From Meridianimarinicoccus roseus (GTDB taxonomy: Bacteria > Pseudomonadota > Alphaproteobacteria > Rhodobacterales > Rhodobacteraceae): 64,000 nucleotides of DNA. Location of the stretch: assembly GCF_003172915.1 (NCBI RefSeq), contig NZ_QGKU01000033.1, positions 62,001 to 126,000 of the forward strand, given 5' to 3'. The notes under the pieces are model-generated. The model did not search any database. It saw nothing but the letters and a program-made list of their open reading frames with translations, and had not been told where the DNA came from. The translations under genes and the position numbers were made by a program. Below are positions 34,177 through 41,438 of this stretch, piece after piece. Each line of letters starts with the position of its first letter. Position 1 is the stretch's first letter.

Positions 34177-35078
34177 CCCTTCCTCGCCGCCGTTTTCTTG
34201 CGATCACCGCCGCCGCCGGGGCCTGCACCGCGCTGCCCGCGCCCGCGGCGGTCCCGTCATGGTCGGGTCTGGCGCTTGGCGCCGAGGCCACTATCACGCT
34301 ACATGGCCGGACCGAACCGGACGCTGCCGCAGCGCTGGATGCCGCCGTGGCCGCGCTGCGTCGGATCGAACGGCGCTTCAGCTTGTTCGACCCCGCGTCC
34401 GACCTCGTGCGCCTGAACGCGCAGGGCGCACTTGCTGCGGCGGACCCGGACTGGCACGAACTTCTGGCGGTCGCCGATGCCGTGCATCGCGCCAGCGCCG
34501 GACGCTTCGATCCGACGGTGCAACCGCTGTGGCGGGCGCTGGCTGAAGGGCGCGACCCCGCGCCAGCGCGTGCGCTGGTCGGCTGGCATCGGGTGCGCCG
34601 CAACGGGGACGCGATCCGCCTCGATCCCGGCCAGGCACTGACGCTGAACGGGATCGCGCAGGGGTTCGCCACCGACGCGGTCCGCGATGTGCTGCGGCGC
34701 CACGGCTTCGTGCGGATGCTTGTGAATATCGGCGAGTTCGCGGCCGATGGCGGCCCGTGGCGGCTGGGGATCGCGGACCCGGCCCAAGGCGTTGTGCTGA
34801 CCCGGACGCTGACCGATGGCGCGATGGCGACGTCCAGCCCCGGCGCTCTGCGCCTTGGCGCGCAGGGTCACATCCTGGATCCATTGGGCCGCACCGATGC
34901 GCTGTCGGCGCCTTGGTCCACCGTCACCGCCGAGGCTGACAGCGCCGCGCTGGCCGATGCCGCCTCGACCGCGCTGTGCCTTGCCCCGCGCGGCGAGGTC
35001 GGCACGATCAAGGCGCGGCTGCCCGGCCTGCGGCGCGTGACCGCGATCGACGCGGCTGGCAACATCGCCACGTTCTGA
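34173..35078 (+). CDS. apbE: FAD:protein FMN transferase ApbE
   Basis: 301 residues with a Tat-like signal (PRRRFLAITAAAG) and the ApbE fold: RRIERRFSLFDPASDLVRLN, SAGRFDPTVQPLW, LTLNGIAQGFATDAV (the conserved G-x-A-Q-G-x-A segment), NIGEFAADG and the late TDGAMATSS. It attaches FMN to Thr in partner proteins in the periplasm. Its ATG overlaps the stop of the NosR-like gene, whose TKATAS motif is the natural target. Confidence 0.93.
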   Translation: MTLPRRRFLAITAAAGACTALPAPAAVPSWSGLALGAEATITLHGRTEPDAAAALDAAVAALRRIERRFSLFDPASDLVRLNAQGALAAADPDWHELLAVADAVHRASAGRFDPTVQPLWRALAEGRDPAPARALVGWHRVRRNGDAIRLDPGQALTLNGIAQGFATDAVRDVLRRHGFVRMLVNIGEFAADGGPWRLGIADPAQGVVLTRTLTDGAMATSSPGALRLGAQGHILDPLGRTDALSAPWSTVTAEADSAALADAASTALCLAPRGEVGTIKARLPGLRRVTAIDAAGNIATF

Positions 35079-35084
35079 CCGGGC

Positions 35085-35669
35085 TCAGCGCCCGATGCGG
35101 CGTGCCAGCGTTTCCGCCAGTTGCCCCAAGGCCGCGGCCTGCGCCGCTGCCAGAGCTTGCGGACTGTCACTGGTCAGTGGAACCGAGATGTCAAAGGTGC
35201 CGTCCCGGTCGGACAGGGACGAGGCGACCGGCGCGATGGCATAGCTGCCCGAAAACACCAGCCGCCCCTGCCCTGCCTCGTTCACTCCGCCCAGAAGCCG
35301 GGTGACCCGCACCGTCGCGCTGGCCGCCGGCGGCTCGGCAAAGGGCCAGGGTTCCGCCGCGACCCGCGCCCCGGTGATGCGGCCAAGCGCGTCGGCAAGA
35401 TGCAGCGTGAGGCCGCGCTCCGGTGTGTCGGCCCACATGGTCGCAGGCACCGTGTCGATCACGCCGCCGACCCCGGCCCGTACCACATCGTCCGAAGCGG
35501 CATAGCGCGGCAAGGACAGCTCGCGCAGTTCCAGCGAGGACACGATGGGCCGCACCGACAGGTCCGAGACGACAGGCGGCACAGCGACCTGCGTGACCGG
35601 GGCGGAACAGGCGACCAGCGCCAGCGACAGGCAGGCGGCCAGCGCCGCGCGAGGGGTGTGAGGCATCAT
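35085..35669 (-). CDS. pqiC: PqiC-type outer-membrane lipoprotein
   Basis: 194-residue lipoprotein. The signal LSLALVAC has the lipobox Cys at about residue 21. An ABC-transport-auxiliary fold (DUF330) follows, with the central SLELRELSLPRYAASDDVV and YAIAPVA segments. PqiC anchors the PqiB tunnel in the outer membrane. The start overlaps the pqiB stop by 4 bases and it is last of the pqi genes. Confidence 0.88.
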   Translation of the reverse strand: MMPHTPRAALAACLSLALVACSAPVTQVAVPPVVSDLSVRPIVSSLELRELSLPRYAASDDVVRAGVGGVIDTVPATMWADTPERGLTLHLADALGRITGARVAAEPWPFAEPPAASATVRVTRLLGGVNEAGQGRLVFSGSYAIAPVASSLSDRDGTFDISVPLTSDSPQALAAAQAAALGQLAETLARRIGR

Positions 35670-38368
35670 CGTCCGATCAGCAGCGAGTTGGGTTTGCGTT
35701 CTATGGTCCGCGCCAGCGACGTGACGGCACGCGCGCTATCGCGCAGGTCGCGCAGCGCTGCAAGCGACTGGGCGTTGAATTCCGACCGCCCGCCATAAGT
35801 GGCCAGCAGCGCTTCGGACTGGGTGACAAGCCCATCCAGCCTGCGCGCAAGTTCCGGCAGGCTTTCGGCGGCGATGGCGATGGCATCCGCCGCGTCCGAC
35901 GCGGATGCCAGGGCAGCATTGGCGTTCTCCACCACGCCGCCTTCGCGCAGTTCCGCCAACGTCGCGTCCAGCTCTGCCAGGGCCCCGGACAACGCTGCGG
36001 GAATTTGTGCCGTATCCTCGCTGGCCACCAGCCGGTCGGCACTGCGCACGAGATCGTCGGCCGACGCAACAAGCTCCTGCAACGGCAGGGTTTCGGCCTC
36101 GCGCGCGACGGCATCGATGCGCGCCAGCAGGTCCGGAAGGCCCGCCGCCGCGCTGTCCACCGACTGCGCGATGCTGTCGGCCCGTTCCAGCGCGGCAGTG
36201 AGCGCGGTGACCGCGCCGCTGCGCGTCACCTCTTCGGTGACGGCGCGAACATCCGAAACGGCAGCGCCGAGGTCGTCCATCGTGGTTCCGATGCGGGCGG
36301 GCAATGCCTGTGTCGCAGGGTCGTTTACCACACCCTGAAGCCCCGCCAGAAGTGCCTCGGCCCGCGCCGCGAGTTCGGCCAGCGGCACCGTGTTGGCCGA
36401 GGCGACCAGCTGGTCGAGTTCGGCCACCAGCGCCGGGAAGGCCTGCGCGGTGGTCTGCACGTCGGCGGTGATATCGCTCGTGCGGGCCAGCGCCGCCAGC
36501 AGGTTCGGCACCGCGTCGCTTTCCCTGACCTGCACCGTCAACGCGCGCAGATCGCGCACCGCGCCTTCCACTTCGGACAGCGTGGCGGCCAGCATGACCG
36601 GCAAGCCCTGCGCCGCCTCGCCCTGAAGGATCTCGGTGCCGGCCGCGACAAGACCCTGCGCTTCGGCCACCAATCGCTCCAGCGGTAGGCCTGCCGCCTC
36701 GGCCGCGAGGGCGGACACCTGCTCGCTCAGTGCGGGCAGCCCGTCCACCGTGCGCTGCAACGAGGCCGCGATGGCATCGCTGCGCTCCAGCGCCGACAGC
36801 AGGTTACCGATCGCCTCGCCCTGTTCAACCCGCGTCAGGATTTGGTTCAGCGTACCAAGGCTGTCGGCCGCATTGTCGGCCGCACCCTGCACGGCGGGCG
36901 ATCCAACCAGCCCGCGCAGTTCCTGCACCAGCCCCACGACCGCCTCTGGCGCGGCGCGCGCACCTTCCGAGGCGATCACCCGGTTCACGTTGTCCAGCAA
37001 TGCGCCCACGCTGTCCACGATGTCCTCGATCGGCAGGCGGTTGAACCGCGCCAACGCGGTGCGCGCGGTGTTGGCCGGGTCCGAGATGTCCGGCGGCGCG
37101 GTCGGCAGCAAAACACGGCCGCGTGCGTCGGTCACGATCTCGCCGGGCGCCATGTCGTCCAGCCGCGCGATCTGCACCTTGAGCGAGGTGCCAAGCAGAC
37201 CCTCGCTGACCAGACGGGCGCGATAGCCTTCGGCTACCAGTCGGCCCAAAAGTTCGCGGGTCCGGTCCGCAACGTCGCCTTCCGTAAGACCCAGCCTGCC
37301 TGGCAGCAAGCTCAGGTCCGCGCGCAGCAGAAGCGCCGGGTCGGCGCCGTCCGGCGTGATCTCGCCGCCTGTACCTGCGACGGTGCCGATGCGCAGGCCC
37401 CGATATTCGACGGGTGCGCCGACCGAAAGCCCGTTGATCGACGTGTCGAACAGCGCCGAATAGGGCACGACGGGGCCTTCGTCGACGGCGACCGTGGCAG
37501 ACCCCGCAGCATCGCGGCTGGCGAAGACGGCGAATTCGTGCCCGTCCTCGATCGGCACGCCGTCCGCGTTCAGGATGTCGAAGGCGATGCCGCCTTGCAC
37601 CAGCGCGCTGAGGTTGGCGATTTCCACGTTCAGCCCGCCTGTCCCGAAGCTGACCGAGATGCCCGAAGCGCCCCAGAACCGTGCACCGGTTGTCACCAGC
37701 CGGTCATAGGGCGCCCGCACGAAGGCGCGCGCGGTCACGGCAGTGCCATCATCGGCCAGCACGGGCCGGTCGATCAGCCCGACATTCACTCCCTTGTAGA
37801 TGATCGGTGCCCCGGCAGAGATCGATCCGCCGCGCGGCGCGCTCAACACGAACTCGACACCCTGCTCGGCGCCCGTGATCAGCGGCCTGTAGTCAAGCCC
37901 GGTGAACCGCGAAGTCGGCGTGGCGACGATCGAGTCCCATGTTCCTTCAAGATAGACGCCGCCGACCAGCGTGCCGAGGCCGCTGATCCCCTGCGCCGAG
38001 ATCTCGGGCTGCACGATCCAGAACCGCGCGTCGCTATCGACGTAGCGCGCGATGTGCTTGTCGAGCCGGACAACCACGATGACGTTCCGCAGGTCTTCGG
38101 CAAAGCGCATGTCTTCGACCCTGCCGACGTTCACATCGCGGTATTTCAGTTGCGTCTCGTTCTCGACCACACCGTCGGCGTTCTGGAACGAGATCTCGAT
38201 CAGCGGGCCACGCTCCGACAGGGTCTGCCATGCCATCGCCAGCGCCACCAAGAGCGCGACCAGCGGCACGATCCACACCAGCGACGTGCCGCCCGGAAAG
38301 CCGCGCGCGGCCTGAAGTTCCGGCGCGCTGGCCTGCGGTTCGGGGCGTCTGGGCGGTGTATCTGTCAC
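35666..38368 (-). CDS. pqiB: PqiB, MCE-domain intermembrane lipid transport protein with long helical repeat tail
   Basis: 900 residues. One N-terminal membrane anchor (SLVWIVPLVALLVALAMAW) is followed by three MCE domains, each with a G-x-P/Q-x-x-Y-R/K-G/D core: NETQLKYRDVNVG, GAPIIYKGVNVG and GAPVEYRGLRIG. After residue about 440 comes a long Ala/Leu-rich helical tail. It contains a unit of exactly 100 residues repeated (NLLSALERSD, NLLAALARTS, ALTAALERAD), with a shorter 93-residue step to a fourth copy. Escherichia coli PqiB is 546 residues, so the tail is greatly extended. The GTG start overlaps the pqiA2 stop. It probably forms a syringe spanning the periplasm for lipids. Confidence 0.9.
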   Translation of the reverse strand: MTDTPPRRPEPQASAPELQAARGFPGGTSLVWIVPLVALLVALAMAWQTLSERGPLIEISFQNADGVVENETQLKYRDVNVGRVEDMRFAEDLRNVIVVVRLDKHIARYVDSDARFWIVQPEISAQGISGLGTLVGGVYLEGTWDSIVATPTSRFTGLDYRPLITGAEQGVEFVLSAPRGGSISAGAPIIYKGVNVGLIDRPVLADDGTAVTARAFVRAPYDRLVTTGARFWGASGISVSFGTGGLNVEIANLSALVQGGIAFDILNADGVPIEDGHEFAVFASRDAAGSATVAVDEGPVVPYSALFDTSINGLSVGAPVEYRGLRIGTVAGTGGEITPDGADPALLLRADLSLLPGRLGLTEGDVADRTRELLGRLVAEGYRARLVSEGLLGTSLKVQIARLDDMAPGEIVTDARGRVLLPTAPPDISDPANTARTALARFNRLPIEDIVDSVGALLDNVNRVIASEGARAAPEAVVGLVQELRGLVGSPAVQGAADNAADSLGTLNQILTRVEQGEAIGNLLSALERSDAIAASLQRTVDGLPALSEQVSALAAEAAGLPLERLVAEAQGLVAAGTEILQGEAAQGLPVMLAATLSEVEGAVRDLRALTVQVRESDAVPNLLAALARTSDITADVQTTAQAFPALVAELDQLVASANTVPLAELAARAEALLAGLQGVVNDPATQALPARIGTTMDDLGAAVSDVRAVTEEVTRSGAVTALTAALERADSIAQSVDSAAAGLPDLLARIDAVAREAETLPLQELVASADDLVRSADRLVASEDTAQIPAALSGALAELDATLAELREGGVVENANAALASASDAADAIAIAAESLPELARRLDGLVTQSEALLATYGGRSEFNAQSLAALRDLRDSARAVTSLARTIERKPNSLLIGR

Positions 38369-39018
38369 GCGGAAGGGTCCTGTGCGTTGGGGTCGGCGGC
38401 GTCCCAGATCATCCGGGGATCTAGGCTGAGTGCGGCCAGCATGGTGAAAATGACCGACGCGCCGAAACAGATCGCCGCAAGGCCTGGAAAGATCCCAGCG
38501 ACGCTGCCAAGATGCACCAGCGCCGCGAGAATGGCGACGACGAACACGTCGATCATCGACCAGCGGCCGATGAACTCCACCACCTCGTACATCCGGTGCA
38601 GACGGTGGGCGCCGCCGGGGCGGAGCTTTCGGGTGGCGATCATGACCCATGCAATGGCGAGGAACTTTCCGACCGGGATCATAACCGACGCGATCAGCAC
38701 GATCAGCCCGACGAATACATCGCCGTGGGTCACAAGGTCCATGGCACCGCCGATGATCGTGCTGGAATAGGTCGCCAGCAGCGTGTCTGTAATCATCATC
38801 GGGTACAAATTGGCCGGCACGTAGACGATCAACCCGGCCAGCCACCATGCCCAGACTCGCTGGCGGCTGTTGCGGAAACGGCTTTCCAGCCTCGCACCGC
38901 AACGCAGGCAGTCAGTCTCGCCCATCGGGGCAAGCAGCCCGCAATGCAGGCAGCCGACCAGACCGGCCGATCTTGCGGTCCGGCCCGCGACAGTGCCGTG
39001 TGCGGCGCCTGCGTTCAT
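38365..39018 (-). CDS. pqiA: PqiA, second half (split paraquat-inducible protein A)
   Basis: 217-residue inner-membrane protein. The N-terminal zinc-ribbon-like pairs CLHCGLLAPMGETDCLRCGA are followed by four helices with the PqiA pattern YVPANLYPMMITDTL and RWSMIDVFVVAILAALVHLG. In E. coli PqiA is one protein of about 417 residues with two such units. Here each unit is its own gene, joined by 4-base overlaps. Its ATG overlaps the stop of the first-half gene. Confidence 0.9.
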   Translation of the reverse strand: MNAGAAHGTVAGRTARSAGLVGCLHCGLLAPMGETDCLRCGARLESRFRNSRQRVWAWWLAGLIVYVPANLYPMMITDTLLATYSSTIIGGAMDLVTHGDVFVGLIVLIASVMIPVGKFLAIAWVMIATRKLRPGGAHRLHRMYEVVEFIGRWSMIDVFVVAILAALVHLGSVAGIFPGLAAICFGASVIFTMLAALSLDPRMIWDAADPNAQDPSA

Positions 39019-39671
39019 GCGGCGCGGTCCAGCGCGCGCCACAGGCTGCGCTCGCACAGTATAGTGTCCTTGGCGGCAACCAGGATCACCAGGCCGACAA
39101 ACGCCCAGAATGCCGGGCCGAAGCCGACGGCGGCAAGGCTGGATACCTTCACCAGCGCGACCGCGACCCCGATGATGAAGATCTCGGCCATCGCCCAGGG
39201 CCGCAGCCGCATCGAGATACGGAACGCCTGCGCGGCGTAGGGGCGGGCCCGCCGCCCCAGCGCGAGCGGACCCAGCGCATAGATCAGACCGCAAAGGCGT
39301 GCCACAGGCAGCACCACGATCAGCGCCAGAACGATCACCGACAGGGGCGCCATCCGGCCAGAGGCCAGCGCGAAGGACAAAGCCGCGTCCATCACCGATG
39401 CGCTGCTGCGCAGCCCGCCAGCCGCGATATCAAGGAAAGGAAAGGACACCGCGACCACCATCAGGATCAGCGCCCCGGTCGCCAGCGCCACGATTGTCGC
39501 CGCCGCCCCCCGGCGCGGAGCCAGCAGGACGGTCCGGCAGCGCACGCAGCGCGCGCGCGTGCCTGTCGGCACATCGCCCACGTCGTGAAGCCAGTCGCAT
39601 TGCGGACAGGCGATCAAGTCGTGGCTTGGGGCGGCTTGGGGGCCGATTGCGTCGCTGGATCGGTCGTTCAT
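39015..39671 (-). CDS. pqiA: PqiA, first half (split paraquat-inducible protein A)
   Basis: 218-residue inner-membrane protein with the zinc-ribbon pairs CPQCDWLHDV and CVRCRTVLL. Four helices follow, including LMVVAVSFPFLDIAAGGL and RPWAMAEIFIIGVAVALVKV, which match the other PqiA unit. It heads the pqiA-A-B-C run and begins 52 bases after the znuA stop on the same strand, so read-through from the zinc operon is possible. Confidence 0.9.
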   Translation of the reverse strand: MNDRSSDAIGPQAAPSHDLIACPQCDWLHDVGDVPTGTRARCVRCRTVLLAPRRGAAATIVALATGALILMVVAVSFPFLDIAAGGLRSSASVMDAALSFALASGRMAPLSVIVLALIVVLPVARLCGLIYALGPLALGRRARPYAAQAFRISMRLRPWAMAEIFIIGVAVALVKVSSLAAVGFGPAFWAFVGLVILVAAKDTILCERSLWRALDRAA

Positions 39672-39723
39672 TCACCTATTGTGGGGCCTGTACCGACCGG
39701 GGGCAAGCCGCTGCCCTGCAACG

Positions 39724-40728
39724 TCACTTCAGGCAGTCGGAAAGTGCTCCGGCAAGCCCGCGAAGCACATCGCCGTAAAGCGCTGGTCCGGGCGGCAGCG
39801 CGGCGCCCAACGGATCGGCCACGGCCAGTCGCACCTCCGTTCCCTCGAACACGGGCGCGATCAGCGCGGTGTTGAGCTGAGGTTCCGAGAATACGCAGGC
39901 AATCCCACCCTGCCGGACGACGCTGCGGATTTCGGCGATGCGGGCCGGGCTGGGATCACTTGCGTCGCTCAGTGCGATGGCTCCCGCGGCGGGCATGTCG
40001 AAGGCGCGTTCGAAATACTGATATCCGTCGTGGAACACCACATACCGCCCGCCGCGCACCGGCGCGAGCATCGCGTCCAGGTCCGACCGAAGCGCAGCCA
40101 GCCCCGCACGCGCCGTCCGCGCATTTTCGGCGTATCTTGCCGCGTTCGCCGGGTCGAGCCGCGCCAGCCGCGCCGCGATCTCGTCCAGCCAGATTTCGGC
40201 ATTCCCGGGATCGAGCCATAGATGCGGGTCGACAAGCCCGTCCGCAAGAGCCGCCGGGTCGTGCCCATGCGCGTCGCCCTGCTCGTGATCTTCGTGGTTA
40301 TCGTGGTCCCCGTGCGCGTCCGCCTCCAGCCCGAAGTTCGCCGCGGAACGTGCGGGCAACGTGCGGGTGCCAGGATGCGCGGCAAGGGTCAGAAGGTCAG
40401 CCCCCTTGGCCAACGTCGGCAGTGCCATGCCCAGCCACGGCGTCAGTCCCGGCCCGATCCAGACCACGAGATCGGCGGCCTGAAGCGCCCGCGCCTCGGA
40501 CGGGCGCAGCGCATGGCCGTGCGGCGACGCCCCGCCCCCCATGATCAGGTCTGGTGTGCCGATCCCGTCCATAACCTGCGCAACGAGCGCGTGCACGGGC
40601 GGGATGTCTGCCGCCACGCGCGGCGCGGCGCGCGCGGGACCGGCCATCAGACCAAGCAGCCCGCAAAGCACGGCGCACAAGGCTGCGCAAAGACCGGCAG
40701 ACGGAACGGATACCGGGGACTTGGACAT
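39724..40728 (-). CDS. znuA: Zinc ABC transporter substrate-binding protein ZnuA
   Basis: 334 residues. The signal peptide ends near ARAAPR. The cluster A-I fold has metal ligands in PPVHALVAQVMDGIG, GGGASPHGHALRPSEA, VDPHLWLDPGNAEIW and VFHDGYQYFE. A His/Asp-rich loop (residues about 170-190, HGDHDNHEDHEQ) is typical of zinc rather than manganese receptors. The start at 40728 follows an AAGGTG site, and a Zur box lies directly upstream. The permease and ATPase genes (znuB, znuC) are not in this window on this strand. Confidence 0.92.
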   Translation of the reverse strand: MSKSPVSVPSAGLCAALCAVLCGLLGLMAGPARAAPRVAADIPPVHALVAQVMDGIGTPDLIMGGGASPHGHALRPSEARALQAADLVVWIGPGLTPWLGMALPTLAKGADLLTLAAHPGTRTLPARSAANFGLEADAHGDHDNHEDHEQGDAHGHDPAALADGLVDPHLWLDPGNAEIWLDEIAARLARLDPANAARYAENARTARAGLAALRSDLDAMLAPVRGGRYVVFHDGYQYFERAFDMPAAGAIALSDASDPSPARIAEIRSVVRQGGIACVFSEPQLNTALIAPVFEGTEVRLAVADPLGAALPPGPALYGDVLRGLAGALSDCLK

Positions 40729-40740
40729 CACACACCTTTT

Positions 40741-40755
40741 TGTTATTGTATAACA
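40741..40755. promoter_or_regulatory. Zur box between znuA and zur
   Basis: TGTTATTGTATAACA is a 15-bp dyad matching the TGTTATA-N-TATAACA Zur consensus at all but one position. It lies 13 bases upstream of the znuA start and would block both divergent promoters. Confidence 0.85.
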
Positions 40756-40831
40756 CATCTTCACCTCGTATGCGGGAACGCGGCGGTTTGCAATGCCCCG
40801 CGGCGACCGCGACGCGCTGACAAGGAACGCC

Positions 40832-41308
40832 ATGACCCGGACCGGCTTTGAAATCCACGATCATACACGCTGCATCGCCGACACGATGGCGGCTGCCGAA
40901 GCGCACTGCGCGCGGGAGAAGCTGAAGTTCACCCCGGTCCGGCGCCGCGTTCTGGAACTGCTTCTGCGGGACCACAAGGCACTTGGCGCTTATGACATCC
41001 TCGCGCGCCTTGGCCGCGAGGGGCTCGGCTCCCAGCCGCCGGTTGCCTATCGCGCTCTGGAGTTCCTCACGCGGATCGGCTTCGTTCACAAGATCGAGAA
41101 ACTGAACGCCTATGTCGCCTGCAGCCATCCCGGCGGCGCCCATGCCCCGGCTTTCATGATCTGCCGCACCTGCGATTCGGTCGCCGAAACCGCCGCGCAA
41201 CCGGGACAGGGCATGCTGGACAAGGCCGCCGCAACCGCAGGCTTCACGATCGAGAATACGGTCCTCGAAGCCGAGGGCCTGTGCCCGGACTGCAGCGGAA
41301 AAAGCTGA
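40832..41308 (+). CDS. zur: Zinc uptake regulator Zur (Fur family)
   Basis: 158-residue Fur-family protein. The winged helix reads LKFTPVRRRVLELLLRDHKALGAYDIL, then PPVAYRALEFLTRIGFVHKIE. The dimer domain carries CSHPGGAHAPAFMICRTCD and the late CPDC, which hold the structural zinc. The start at 40832 follows AAGGAACGCC; an earlier ATG at 40793 would lack a site. Divergent znuA and the Zur box between them identify it as Zur rather than Fur. Confidence 0.92.
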   Translation: MTRTGFEIHDHTRCIADTMAAAEAHCAREKLKFTPVRRRVLELLLRDHKALGAYDILARLGREGLGSQPPVAYRALEFLTRIGFVHKIEKLNAYVACSHPGGAHAPAFMICRTCDSVAETAAQPGQGMLDKAAATAGFTIENTVLEAEGLCPDCSGKS

Positions 41309-41363
41309 CACTCCACGCCATTCGCGGGCGTTGACGCTGCTTCCGCCCAAGGATTTTACACGC

Positions 41364-41381
41364 CTGTCAAATAGCCGTCAC
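41364..41381 (+). promoter_or_regulatory. Pho box upstream of the secreted nuclease/nucleotidase
   Basis: CTGTCAA at 41364-41370, four bases, then CCGTCAC at 41375-41381 form the 11-bp-period direct repeat of a PhoB site (consensus CTGTCAT-N4-CTGTCAC/T). It starts 75 bases before the gene, so phosphate starvation probably induces the gene. A GGTTAA/TTAACC dyad follows at 41389-41407. Confidence 0.75.
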
Positions 41382-41438
41382 ATTGGATGGTTAACGCTCA
41401 ATTAACCGGCGATTGAGCCAGTCCAACAGGAGCTATCA

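Noticed and set aside
36842-38770. 642-codon plus-strand ORF across pqiB and pqiA
   Set aside because: His/Arg-rich antisense translation of conserved MCE and PqiA genes; no domain seen.
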